Shown piece after piece: positions 1-7,840 of a stretch of DNA of 35,657 nucleotides. The notes under the pieces are model-generated. The model ran no database searches. It saw only the letters and a list, made by a program, of their open reading frames with translations, and had not been told where the DNA came from. The number at the start of each line of letters is the position of its first letter. The stretch's first letter is position 1. The translations under genes were made by a program, and so were the position numbers. Origin of the DNA: Desulfovibrionaceae bacterium (GTDB taxonomy: Bacteria > Desulfobacterota > Desulfovibrionia > Desulfovibrionales > Desulfovibrionaceae); contig WSYE01000025.1 in the NCBI GenBank assembly GCA_009773665.1, positions 1-35,657 of the forward strand. Direction: 5' to 3'.

Positions 1-599
1 GTCAGGTTCGTCGTAATGATCACCGAGGTCTGCTCGTAGAGCTTAGAGATCAGGTGGAACAGGAGTTGGGCGCTGTTCTTCGAGAACGGCAGGTAGCCAA
101 GTTCGTCCAGGACCACGATATCGAGCCGGGACAGGCGTGCGGCCAGATTTCCTCCATGCCCGGCAAGTTTCTCCTGCTCAAGGATGTTTGACAGGTCGAC
201 CAGGTTGTAGAAGCGCGCCCTGGCACCGTTTCTTACGGCCCTGGAGGCGACGGCGATTGCCAGGTGAGATTTGCCCGTCCCGGTGCCGCCGATAAATATG
301 AGGTTCTTTCTTGCGGCGAGGAAACTGCCCTCGTAGAGCGCACGGATTGTCGCCTCGTTCACCTGCGAAGAGATGAAGTCGAAGTTGTCCAGGTCCTTGG
401 CCAAGGGAAACTTCGCTTGCCCGAGTTGGTAGCGGATCGCTCTAAACCTTCGTTCTGCCGACTCGGCCTGCAAAAGCTCCAAAAGCATCTGCTCTGGGAG
501 CTTCTGCCCTGCTGGCAACGCCGTCATCTCTTCAAAGGCCGAGAGCATACCCGCGAGTTTGAGCTCGGCCAGATGTTCCAGAATTCTGCTATGCAGCAT
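1..599 (-). CDS. istB: IS21-family helper ATPase IstB (partial, runs off the left edge)
   Basis: Reading the minus strand from the ATG at 599 gives an open frame of 199 codons to the window edge. It contains a Walker A motif (GGTGTGKSHL, around residues 104-113) and a Walker B segment (VVLDELGYLPF). Both are typical of IstB, a DnaC-like AAA+ ATPase that binds DNA and activates the IstA transposase. The start codon lies inside the end of istA, an 11-nt overlap that suggests translational coupling, as usual for istAB. The family is about 250 residues long, so roughly the last 50 residues are missing. No stop or frameshift is seen in the visible part. Confidence 0.93.
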   Translation of the reverse strand, partial: MLHSRILEHLAELKLAGMLSAFEEMTALPAGQKLPEQMLLELLQAESAERRFRAIRYQLGQAKFPLAKDLDNFDFISSQVNEATIRALYEGSFLAARKNLIFIGGTGTGKSHLAIAVASRAVRNGARARFYNLVDLSNILEQEKLAGHGGNLAARLSRLDIVVLDELGYLPFSKNSAQLLFHLISKLYEQTSVIITTNL

Positions 600-2100
600 G
601 TTTTGCCTCACCGAGAAGCGCATCATACCGGCTGCAGTCGGCTACCGGATCCTCTTTGAGGTGTAGCCGGGACGGCAGGCTCACCGGGGCCTCCGGTTCC
701 TCCTCTTGCCCCTGGCTCAGAAGGCTCAGCACCACGTCTTTGCTCATCGTCTTCATGGCCAGGGCGCTCTCGCAGGCGGCAGCCACGGCAAAGAGTCCGT
801 AGACGGGGATGGCGCACAAGATGCCCACGAATTGGCGGTCCCAGTCGGGAAAACGCTCCAGGGCCGCTCTGGCCCGGAGTAACGCCTCCGGTAGAGCCCA
901 GTCCCTGAAAGGCGCGCCGTTTCTGAGAGCACCGGGCTTGCGTTCAAGCAGGGGCAGGTAGTGCCAGGGGTCAAAGACCGTTTTATCGCGGCCAAACTGC
1001 CGGACATGCTCCGCCAGGACGCTCCCGTCCTCGACGATGACAAGCCTGTCGGCATAGGCGCGTACCTGGACCGTACGCCTGACTGCGCTCACGGGCACGC
1101 TGTAGCGGTTGCGGTCAAAGGTGACGAGAGCCGTGGTGGACACCCTGGCTGGATTTTCGGCGTAGCCGTCAAAGGGCCTGGGCACAGGCATCAGGTCCGG
1201 CCGCTCTTCCTCGAATGCCTCCCAGACCGTCTTCTCGGGCATCGTCGGATGCTTGCTTGATTTGGCCTGGACGATGCTCTGACTTCGCAAATGCTCGTTA
1301 AGCTCGGCGAGATCCTTCATGCGAAGGCGCGGGACGAAGAACTGCCCCCTGGTCAGGCCTACCTGCCGTTCCACCTGGCCTTTCTCCCAGCCAGCCGAAG
1401 GCGTGCAGGCGACAGGCTCGAAAAGGTAGTGGGAACTCATCTGAGTGAACCGCTTATTGAAGTTCCGGTCCTTTCCTTTGAGGATCGTCTGCACGGCCGT
1501 CTTCATGTTGTCGTAGATTCCACGTGTGCAGGCCCCGCCGAAGAAAGCGAACGCCCGGATGTGGGCATCAAAGACCATCTCCTGGGTCTCGCGGGGGTAA
1601 GCGAGCACCATGCTCATCCGGCTGTAGCATAGCCTGATGTGGGCGACCTTGACCGTCATCGGCACGCCGCCAAGCTCAACGTCCTCGTGGCTCCAGTCAA
1701 ACTGGAACGCCTCGCCTGGGTCAAAGACAAGTGGCACGAACGCCTGCGTCGTGAGAACCTGCTCCTTCCTGTGCCAGGCCCGAACGAAGCGTTGCACGCT
1801 GTCATAGGAGCCCCCGTAGCCCTCCCGTTGAATCTCATCGAAAAGCTTCTTGGCCGTCCGCCGACGTTTCCTGGGCAGAGCATTGTCCTCTTTCAGCCAA
1901 CGCTCCAAAGACTCCACGAACGCCCCGAGTGCCGGTCGGGGCTGGGCCTTGCGCTCATAGGTGATCTCGGTCAGGTCGTCCCGCAGGATCTTCCTCACCG
2001 TGTTCTTCGACAGCCGAAGATCTCGAGCGATCTGTTTGATTGGCTTCCGGTCGCGGAGCGCCATCATCCGCACCTTCTTGATCGTTTCCACCGTGAGCAT
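589..2100 (-). CDS. istA: IS21-family transposase IstA
   Basis: This 503-residue protein is the expected IstA length. The N-terminus carries a helix-turn-helix of the IS21 type (IKQIARDLRLSKNTVRK, residues about 22-38). A DDE integrase core follows, with visible acidic residues in FDWSHED (about residue 134), the IYDNMKT segment (about 195) and GWEKGQVE (about 238). The start is ATG at 2100, preceded by GGAGGGAAG and AGGAG. It overlaps istB by 11 nt. The reading frame is intact, so the transposase may be functional if the other end of the element is present. Confidence 0.95.
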   Translation of the reverse strand: MLTVETIKKVRMMALRDRKPIKQIARDLRLSKNTVRKILRDDLTEITYERKAQPRPALGAFVESLERWLKEDNALPRKRRRTAKKLFDEIQREGYGGSYDSVQRFVRAWHRKEQVLTTQAFVPLVFDPGEAFQFDWSHEDVELGGVPMTVKVAHIRLCYSRMSMVLAYPRETQEMVFDAHIRAFAFFGGACTRGIYDNMKTAVQTILKGKDRNFNKRFTQMSSHYLFEPVACTPSAGWEKGQVERQVGLTRGQFFVPRLRMKDLAELNEHLRSQSIVQAKSSKHPTMPEKTVWEAFEEERPDLMPVPRPFDGYAENPARVSTTALVTFDRNRYSVPVSAVRRTVQVRAYADRLVIVEDGSVLAEHVRQFGRDKTVFDPWHYLPLLERKPGALRNGAPFRDWALPEALLRARAALERFPDWDRQFVGILCAIPVYGLFAVAAACESALAMKTMSKDVVLSLLSQGQEEEPEAPVSLPSRLHLKEDPVADCSRYDALLGEAKHAA

Positions 2101-2216
2101 CTCCTGTTCTTCCCTCCTGCCTTCGCGTTCAAAAGCAGGATAGGAGTTCGCAGACGGGGGTCAAAATTCGGCGCGGTTTTCCTCAAGAGGGGGTCAATAT
2201 TGCACGCTGTTCAACA

Positions 2217-2438
2217 TGCAGATCGCGAATCTCGGCCTCGCCATCCTTCTTCACGGCAGCGGCTTTGCCGGAGAATGCCGACTCCATGCCGTCCTTTGCC
2301 TGGCGCTTCCAGGACGCGATCATCGTGGGATGCACGTCGTACTTGCTCGCCAGTTCAGATAAGGTCAATTCGCCGATTAAGGCCTCCAGGTGCCACCTTG
2401 GCCTTGAACTCCGCAGAATACTTCCTTCGCTTGGACAT
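2217..2438 (-). pseudogene. IS3-family OrfA (HTH protein), frameshifted and truncated by the IS21 insertion
   Basis: The minus strand from ATG 2438 begins MSKRRKYSAEFKAKVA, the usual start of IS3-family OrfA. At about 2388-2393 one extra base (CACCTGG where the family frame needs CACTGG) shifts the frame. The remainder, GELTLSELASKYDVHPTMI and onward, continues in another frame. The gene stops matching after EIRDLH at about 2217, where IS21 begins. The HTH transposase subunit is therefore broken twice. No OrfB is visible; it would lie beyond the IS21 element, left of the window. Confidence 0.88.
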
Positions 2439-2505
2439 CGTAGACCGTTCTCCTCGCTTGGGGACTCCAGCTTAACGAACTGTCCAATTATCCGCATCCA
2501 CCTCA
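2217..2505 (-). mobile_element. Remnant 5' end of an IS3-family element
   Basis: Upstream of orfA, the minus strand reads TGAGGTGGATGCGGATAATT and then GGACAG, resembling IS3-family terminal inverted repeats that begin with TG. The outer boundary at about 2505 is an estimate because the matching right end is not in the window. The remnant shows the site was already occupied by a transposon before IS21 landed. Confidence 0.6.
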
Positions 2506-2657
2506 GGGTACCTTGAGGGCAAGGTCACAGGGAATGGTCAACTCCAGCAGCCTCCTGTAAAGATTTCCAGAAAGCTCAAGTCGGAATTTTTTACGGAACC
2601 CCTCTTTGGTTAGGTGAATGTCTCATTAAGTGCAAGATATGTTTATGTTTCTTGTGT

Positions 2658-2674
2658 TGGCACGCTGCGTGCTT
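2658..2674 (+). promoter_or_regulatory. Sigma-54 (-24/-12) promoter for the PEP-CTERM gene at 2703
   Basis: The sequence TGGCACGCTGCGTGCTT has the -24 GG at 2659-2660 and the -12 GC at 2671-2672, exactly 10 bases apart. The TGGCAC half is a perfect -24 match. Predicted transcription starts near 2684, leaving a leader of about 19 nt before ATG 2703. Confidence 0.75.
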
Positions 2675-2702
2675 GTGACGAGGAAACAAAAGGGGGATTC
2701 CC

Positions 2703-3521
2703 ATGAAAAACATGAGATTGGTTCTTGCCTTGGTCGCGGTTTTGAGTTTCGGGTTTGTTTTCCAAGCGAGCGCGTTTCCGACTCTGAATGAAGGTAAGAA
2801 TCGCGTGATTTTTACCGGGTTTGAGTCTGGCTTTGATGATTCTTGGAACGTTGTGAATGGTACCGTGTTCGCAGGTGTCTTGAAAGTTAAGGAAATCTAT
2901 AATGCCGCTGGCACGCAAACTTGGGAGTCTGACAGCACGACCGGCTATGTGTCTGGACTGTTCATGGCTCAGATTGTAAACATTGCCCCTGGTCTGTATA
3001 CTCTGGCTGCTTTCGATCCCACTGCATACTCCAGCAGCATCTGGGATGAGGTCCCTGATGTTTTTGAAACCGTGTTTGGCGCGAACACCTCCCAGGAAGT
3101 TGTGAAGCTGTTCTACACCGCTGCCAACCCTGGAATCACTGCTAACGAAAATGGCAGCTACCTGAGCACCATCGCTGCCGGCACACTGTGGAGCACCTTC
3201 GGAACTACCGGTGCTTCTTCCGAGTACATGTACACCCAGATCACCGGTAATCCTTTCACCAACCCTGATGACATTTTCGGCAACTTCAACTTCAACCTTT
3301 CCGGAATCCAGCAGGGCATGGCTTCCTGGGGCGGCTGGGAAGGCACCCAGATGATCGCCTCCATCGGCCTGACCCGTATCGTGACCTCTGATGGTAACTG
3401 GCAGGTCGACCTTGGTGACCGCGGCATCATCTACGCCACTCCTGAGCCCGCCACCATGGTGATCATGGGCGCCGGTCTCCTGGGCCTCTTCGGTCTGCGC
3501 CGCCGCCAGAAGAACAACTAA
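2703..3521 (+). CDS. PEP-CTERM sorting domain-containing exported protein
   Basis: This 272-residue protein starts at ATG 2703, with AGGGGG about 7 nt upstream. Residues 1-24 form a signal peptide (MKNMRLVLALVAVLSFGFVFQASA). The C-terminus has the PEP-CTERM tripartite tag: TPEPATM near residue 247, a short hydrophobic helix (VIMGAGLLGLFGL) and a basic tail (RRRQKNN). Such tags are recognised by exosortase, and the proteins end up in the envelope or extracellular matrix. The middle region (about residues 25-245) is rich in Thr, Ser, Gly and aromatic residues, and I recognise no domain in it. A sigma-54 promoter lies directly upstream and a strong terminator follows. No exosortase gene is in the window. 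Confidence 0.9.
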   Translation: MKNMRLVLALVAVLSFGFVFQASAFPTLNEGKNRVIFTGFESGFDDSWNVVNGTVFAGVLKVKEIYNAAGTQTWESDSTTGYVSGLFMAQIVNIAPGLYTLAAFDPTAYSSSIWDEVPDVFETVFGANTSQEVVKLFYTAANPGITANENGSYLSTIAAGTLWSTFGTTGASSEYMYTQITGNPFTNPDDIFGNFNFNLSGIQQGMASWGGWEGTQMIASIGLTRIVTSDGNWQVDLGDRGIIYATPEPATMVIMGAGLLGLFGLRRRQKNN

Positions 3522-3543
3522 GTCTCTCGAGCGATAAGCTGGA

Positions 3544-3576
3544 AGGCGGGGGAGATTGACTCCCCCGCCTTTTCTT
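3544..3576 (+). terminator. Rho-independent terminator after the PEP-CTERM gene
   Basis: A perfect 11-bp stem (AGGCGGGGGAG at 3544-3554 with CTCCCCCGCCT at 3560-3570) has a 5-nt loop and is followed by TTTCTTGTT. It ends only about 25 nt before the next start codon, so the glycosyltransferase gene may depend on read-through or on a promoter hidden here. Confidence 0.88.
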
Positions 3577-3599
3577 GTTCTGCATATACGGGAGCTCTT

Positions 3600-4823
3600 A
3601 TGCGAATACTCTGCATTCCCTATTCCCACACGTTCTCGCACCTGGCCCGGCCTTTGGCCGTGGGCATGGAGCTCCTTCGCCGAGGACACGAGGTGGTCTT
3701 CGCGGGCAGCAGCGGCAAACTGAAGCATGCGGAGAACGCTGGCTTCGCCGTTCACCCGCTGTTCGAGGTGAACCCGCAGGTGCTCTATGGGAATATTCGG
3801 GCGGGCAAGCTCCGGTTCGTCTCCGATGCCGACCTCGAACACATGGTCGAGTCTGATGTTGAGTTGATACGGAGCGTAAGGCCCGATCTGGTTCTTACCG
3901 ACGGGCGTTTCTCGGCTCAGATTTCGGCACAGCTCCTGGGTGTCCGGCATGCAGCGATCGTGAACGTCTCATCCACGGCTTACAGAGCACAGCCGTACAT
4001 ACCCATGTTCGACCGCTTCCCGAAGGCAATCGCGCCCGATGCTTCGACGCTTCGGGGTTGGCTCGACGTGCTGAATCTGCATCTTGAGATGACGGTCTTC
4101 GACTCTGTGATGTCTTCATTCTCTCGATGGACACGCAAGCATGCCCTGGCTCACAAAGTCACGGCAACCAACTGTCTTGCCGGGGTCGATCTGACACTGA
4201 TGGCGGACATTCCCGACTACTTTCCCACCCGGAATCTGCCCCCGGACCACCACTATGTCGGTCCTATCACCTGGAGCCTGAAAGCGCCTGAACCGGTGGG
4301 ATGGCTTTCCGCCAGCCACGGGACGCCATGCCTCTACGTGACCATGGGGACGACTGGGATTCCCGAGTTTTTCCCTCTTTTGGTGGAGCTGTTGCACCGT
4401 GAAGGTGTGAGCGCTGTGATCAGCACTGGCGGGCAGGTGGATGGTTTGGTGTCGCCTGACCCTTCAATCTGGATCGGTGATTTTGTTGACGGAGATCTCG
4501 TGCTGCCAAAGTGCGACGCCGTGGTGTGCCATGGGGGGAACGGGACGATCTACCAGGCTCTTCAGCATGGGAAGCCGCTGGTGGGGATGCCTTCCATACC
4601 CGATCAGGCCTTCAATATGCGCCGTGTCGAGGCCTTGAACGTCGGTCGGACCCTGGGGTGGAAAGAGTTCCAGCAGCGACCGAACCGTATCATTGAGGAA
4701 ATCAGGAAGGTCCTGGACTCGCCGGGTTACGGTTCGGCTGCCGCAGGCATGCAGGCCAAGCTGGCACGCTATAACGCGCCGGTCATGAGTGCGGATTTGA
4801 TTGAGGGCCTGATGACGCAGTAG
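3600..4823 (+). CDS. GT1-family glycosyltransferase (UGT/MGT-like, GT-B fold)
   Basis: The protein has 407 residues and starts at ATG 3600 with GGAGCTC just upstream. The N-terminal Rossmann half begins MRILCIPYSHTFSHLARPL, the acceptor-side signature of GT1 enzymes that includes the conserved early His. The C-terminal half has the nucleotide-sugar motif CHGGNGTIYQAL (about residues 310-321) and the following GMPSIPDQ. Family members move a sugar from an NDP-sugar to small lipophilic acceptors such as lipids, macrolides or terpenoids, in the cytosol or at the inner membrane face. The acceptor cannot be read from sequence. The gene is convergent with the ThiF/nitroreductase gene, with only 13 bp between stops, so a role in the same lipid-like pathway is possible but inferred. 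Confidence 0.88.
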   Translation: MRILCIPYSHTFSHLARPLAVGMELLRRGHEVVFAGSSGKLKHAENAGFAVHPLFEVNPQVLYGNIRAGKLRFVSDADLEHMVESDVELIRSVRPDLVLTDGRFSAQISAQLLGVRHAAIVNVSSTAYRAQPYIPMFDRFPKAIAPDASTLRGWLDVLNLHLEMTVFDSVMSSFSRWTRKHALAHKVTATNCLAGVDLTLMADIPDYFPTRNLPPDHHYVGPITWSLKAPEPVGWLSASHGTPCLYVTMGTTGIPEFFPLLVELLHREGVSAVISTGGQVDGLVSPDPSIWIGDFVDGDLVLPKCDAVVCHGGNGTIYQALQHGKPLVGMPSIPDQAFNMRRVEALNVGRTLGWKEFQQRPNRIIEEIRKVLDSPGYGSAAAGMQAKLARYNAPVMSADLIEGLMTQ

Positions 4824-4839
4824 GCGGCAGCTGCGCCTA
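4821..4839. repeat. Inverted repeat spanning both convergent stop codons
   Basis: TAGGCGGCAGCTGCGCCTA has 6-bp arms and contains the TAG of the glycosyltransferase gene at one end and the TAG of the opposite-strand gene at the other. No T-run follows on either side, so it is not a standard terminator, but it may act as a 3' processing barrier. Confidence 0.5.
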
Positions 4840-6846
4840 TGGTTGGAACTGCGCGTTGCGCCTCGGCGTCCAATATTCGATGGGTTTGGCGTGTCCGGCC
4901 CTGAAGAGAAGCAGGGGCCAGCAGTTCTCCCCCAGTGCCGGGAAGAGGTTCCGGAATTGCGGCCAGATACCTTCGAGCAGAGCCTGGTGCGCCGTTGAAA
5001 ATACCTGCGGCCCCTCCAGGTGCCAGCGAAGCCAGAAAAGCGTAATGGCAGTCATGGGTTGGAAAGCCAGGCCGTGCCGCGTGGCCGTCAGCCATACCCG
5101 CTCCAGCGCCATCCCGCCCTTCAGAAAATCCTCACGGGAGGGGGACTCCACGCAGACAAGCCCCGCCAATGGGCTTTTCTCCATGCTCTGCTGCGAATGG
5201 AGTGCTACCAGCTTGCCGACCCCAAGTCGGTTGGCGGTTTGCATGGCTGCCCAGGGCCGAGTCAGGCGCAAAAATACTTCTCCCGCCGCACCGGCATAGA
5301 GGTTCTTCAGAGGAAGACCGTCATCACAGCCTGCCCCATCCGGCGGGGCGAAACGGGTCATCCTGATGAAGTGCTCGTGCAGGTCGCGCCGCTCCACGCG
5401 GATACGGTCGGCCTTGTAGAGGAGTTTCCCCAAGGCTTTCAGGCCATCTCGATCATTGACCAGGAACAACTTGGCAGGTCCGGCTGAGGCGGTCATTTCA
5501 TTTTGACTGAACTGTTCCACTTCGCGACGCGTGTACATGCGGCGGTTGGTTGTGCGTATCCACACAGCATCAGCCAGAGGGTTCGGCATGAGGCTTTTGG
5601 GTTCGACCACGATGTCGGCCATAACGTCCTGATTGGAAGGCTCGGGCATTATGCTGACCGTGGCGGCACATCCGATCTCCGGCGCGGCGCAGACGACGTT
5701 TTGCGCAGCCGCTCCGCAGGCGATCACCGAGGCCAGTTGGGAGACGTTGAAGAAGCTTTGGTCTTCGCGCGGCTCCAGCAAAATCCGAAGTTTTGCGTCT
5801 TCGATCTGAAATCGCCAGGGTTGGCAATTGTCGCCTGAGGGAGCTTGCTGGGCGGCCTGGGCCAGCCACGTCAGATGATCAATGCCGACTTTTGCATCAG
5901 CGTTGCATGGCTCAGGGGCAGGGTGCTTGTGGCGAAGCGCGGCGCCTTCATTGCCAAGGAGGATGTTGCGCACATACCAGAGCTTTGCGCGCTGCATGAG
6001 TGATGCGTTCCCCTTGCGAAGTCTCGCCCTGCATGATTTTCCGCTCAAGGGGTCCACCTGAAAGGACCAGGGAGTAGCCTTCAGTCCGGGGCGACCAGTG
6101 ATGATCCGTACGGCTTCGGTGGCGGCCAGGGCGGCGCAGAGCTGGCAGGCTATGTTCAGGGACGGGCCGCGTCCGTGGTCGAGGCTAATGCGCGATTTGT
6201 CCATCTGGCTCAGGTGCAGGCCTCGCGGAGCCAGGCCGACTCCAAATCGAAGCAGGCGCTCACGTCGGGAAAGATCGTCGGAAATTGCGAAGTAGTCGTC
6301 GAAGGACATGGATTCAGGCGTGAAAACCAGCACGGAAGAGGTAAAGCCCAGCGGCGCGGCAGTCACCACCGGGACGCCCATTTCGCAGGCTCGGTTGAAC
6401 AGTGCGCGCCTGATGTCGAATGCAAAAAAATCCAGGCCATCGACCACGACATCAAGGCCGCTCAAAAAGTCATCCAGGTTTTGTGCTGTTAATCCTTCAG
6501 GAAAAGGGCGAATATCCAGGTGAGGATTGATCTGTCTGGCTTCTTCTACCATCGAATCGAGTTTGGCTTGCCCGAGGTGGCGTACCGTTGCTCCATACTG
6601 GCGGTTGAAGTTGGCCAGTTCGAACGTGTCAGGGTCCGCCAGGTGGAAGCCTCCAACGCCGAGCCGCGCCAGAGTGATGCAATGCATGCCTCCGACTCCT
6701 CCGAGGCCTGGGATGCCGACCTTGGCCCGCGCGAGCATATCCTGCTCCCCTGGGGTGATTATCCCCAGGTTGCGGGAGAACGCCACGTCCGAAAAATGCC
6801 TTGCCGCGCTTGTCGACGGTACAGAATCATCCATGCTGCGCGCCAT
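4837..6846 (-). CDS. ThiF/E1-like adenylyltransferase fused to a nitroreductase-like domain
   Basis: This 669-residue protein has two parts. Residues about 20-290 are a ThiF/MoeB/E1-like domain: the ATP-binding GLGGVGG loop (47-53), LARLGVGGFHLAD, and an NxNRQ segment (about 79-83). Such domains adenylate a carboxylate, classically a ubiquitin-like C-terminus. No clear zinc CxxC pair or obvious catalytic Cys is seen. Residues about 325-669 resemble a flavin-dependent nitroreductase, with QAPSGDNCQPWRF as the likely FMN-binding start. The arrangement recalls the Rv1355c-type ThiF/nitroreductase family. The gene overlaps the end of the FeeM-like gene by 20 nt, so the two are likely co-translated. 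The start at 6846 lacks a clear ribosome site; ATG 6834 is an alternative. Confidence 0.85.
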   Translation of the reverse strand: MARSMDDSVPSTSAARHFSDVAFSRNLGIITPGEQDMLARAKVGIPGLGGVGGMHCITLARLGVGGFHLADPDTFELANFNRQYGATVRHLGQAKLDSMVEEARQINPHLDIRPFPEGLTAQNLDDFLSGLDVVVDGLDFFAFDIRRALFNRACEMGVPVVTAAPLGFTSSVLVFTPESMSFDDYFAISDDLSRRERLLRFGVGLAPRGLHLSQMDKSRISLDHGRGPSLNIACQLCAALAATEAVRIITGRPGLKATPWSFQVDPLSGKSCRARLRKGNASLMQRAKLWYVRNILLGNEGAALRHKHPAPEPCNADAKVGIDHLTWLAQAAQQAPSGDNCQPWRFQIEDAKLRILLEPREDQSFFNVSQLASVIACGAAAQNVVCAAPEIGCAATVSIMPEPSNQDVMADIVVEPKSLMPNPLADAVWIRTTNRRMYTRREVEQFSQNEMTASAGPAKLFLVNDRDGLKALGKLLYKADRIRVERRDLHEHFIRMTRFAPPDGAGCDDGLPLKNLYAGAAGEVFLRLTRPWAAMQTANRLGVGKLVALHSQQSMEKSPLAGLVCVESPSREDFLKGGMALERVWLTATRHGLAFQPMTAITLFWLRWHLEGPQVFSTAHQALLEGIWPQFRNLFPALGENCWPLLLFRAGHAKPIEYWTPRRNAQFQP

Positions 6847-7774
6847 TGATCAGAAATGGACGCTGCCCAGCAAACAGCGCTCTGTGGTAGAGCGACTCCA
6901 AAGCCGTTCGTTGCGAAGTCGGAAGAGACTCCAGCAAAGCCGGATTTGCTGTCAGGAGGCTGCGGGCGATTTCAGACTCAAGAGGCATGTTTTTCTCCGC
7001 GTTTTCGAGCTGGATGTCTTCGTCGATCACGTGCGAGTTCATCTTGACGAAGAATGAGTGTAGATCTGTTTCAAAGTCGGTACTTCCATATGCTTCGTAA
7101 AGCGACGGCTCGATCTTGTGCATGTTTACACGAAGCGCAACTGCTGGAGCGTTCACCTTGTCATAGTGCCGTTCTTCCCCAAATGGCTCAAACAGAAAAA
7201 TAGACTCATAGAATCGGACATGTTTTGGATTGACCATTATGCAAAGGTCGTCAGCATGCGTAGACATTGCGTATCTGAAGATTGCTTTAGCAAGGAATAC
7301 AATAAGATTCTGCATGCGGCGCTGCGGAAGTGTCGCCAGGGAACCAAGCTCAACCACTTTGCGGCCGGAATCTCGCAGCGTGTCTAGCTCGGGTTTGTAG
7401 AGGTCGTCCATGGGCAGGCCGAAGCGTTTCGTATCGGGGATGTAGCTCATGGTCGACAGAACAGTGAGATATGATTTGAAGACGAAGACGCAGCTTTTAG
7501 GCAGAAGGTGGTGCAGTCCAAAGCTGATGCCGAGGGGCGAAGGCGCACTCAGGTAGCCGGAAGCGAGGTAGACATCGTGAAGCACAGTGAATGCTTGCAT
7601 ATATTCGTCGAGCGTTTCGGCTATTTTAATGCTCGGTCGGTCCAGGGCTTCGAGATTTGCATCAAGCAAGGCGGAACGGCGTATGCGGATGGTTCGCCGA
7701 CGTTCAACCCCACCGGAGAGCCCACTTGGTGGAGGGGGAGGTGGGGATGGATTTGACATCATGATTTGTTGCAT
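6827..7774 (-). CDS. FeeM-like N-acyl amino acid synthase (GNAT-type acyltransferase)
   Basis: The chosen start is ATG 7774 (315 residues), with AGGTG 7 nt upstream. A longer frame from TTG 7810 would begin upstream of the predicted sigma-54 transcription start. Residues about 40-230 resemble FeeM and the exosortase-associated acyltransferases: ALDRPSIKIAETLDEY, KVVELGSLA, and the signature MVNPKHVRFYESI with FEPFGEERHYDKVNAPAVAL. Enzymes of this family join an acyl chain from acyl-ACP to an amino acid such as tyrosine. Near the N-terminus is a run of six prolines. The C-terminal ~80 residues match nothing I know. The gene sits between the sigma-54 activator and the ThiF/nitroreductase gene. 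The family call is strong; the substrate is unknown. Confidence 0.85.
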   Translation of the reverse strand: MQQIMMSNPSPPPPPPSGLSGGVERRRTIRIRRSALLDANLEALDRPSIKIAETLDEYMQAFTVLHDVYLASGYLSAPSPLGISFGLHHLLPKSCVFVFKSYLTVLSTMSYIPDTKRFGLPMDDLYKPELDTLRDSGRKVVELGSLATLPQRRMQNLIVFLAKAIFRYAMSTHADDLCIMVNPKHVRFYESIFLFEPFGEERHYDKVNAPAVALRVNMHKIEPSLYEAYGSTDFETDLHSFFVKMNSHVIDEDIQLENAEKNMPLESEIARSLLTANPALLESLPTSQRTALESLYHRALFAGQRPFLINGAQHG

Positions 7775-7790
7775 TCCGTACACCTGGGTT

Positions 7791-7808
7791 GTGGTAAAAT
7801 TATACCAC
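7791..7808. repeat. Inverted repeat at the predicted FeeM-operon transcription start
   Basis: GTGGTAAAATTATACCAC has perfect 6-bp arms around a 6-bp AT-rich centre. It covers the start point predicted from the -24/-12 promoter at 7810-7825, so it could be an operator or form a small hairpin at the 5' end of the mRNA. Confidence 0.55.
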
Positions 7809-7809
7809 A

Positions 7810-7825
7810 AGCCAAAATCATGCCA
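7810..7825 (-). promoter_or_regulatory. Sigma-54 (-24/-12) promoter for the FeeM/ThiF operon
   Basis: The minus strand reads TGGCATGATTTTGGCT, with GG (7824-7823) and GC (7812-7811) exactly 10 bases apart. It lies in the short gap between the sigma-54 activator stop (7841) and the FeeM-like start. Predicted transcription starts near 7799, which supports translation from ATG 7774. Confidence 0.7.
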
Positions 7826-7840
7826 GTTTACTTCATGCGG

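Larger units (their letters stand above)
1..2216 (-). mobile_element. IS21-family insertion sequence, partial (left end and istAB; right end outside window)
   Basis: The element contains istA and the start of istB on the minus strand. Its outer end lies near 2216, reading inward TGTTGAACAGCG on the minus strand. Just inside this end is a repeated motif, TTGACCCCC, at 2189-2197 and 2156-2164 (minus strand), spaced 33 bp. This matches the multiple terminal repeats known in IS21 elements. Beyond 2216 the sequence continues as an interrupted IS3-family orfA, which fixes the boundary to within a few bases. The other end and the target duplication are outside the window. Confidence 0.9.

Noticed and set aside
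2643..3950. 435-codon minus-strand frame opposite the first PEP-CTERM gene and the glycosyltransferase start
   Set aside because: It crosses a strong terminator and two real plus-strand genes, and has no known domain.
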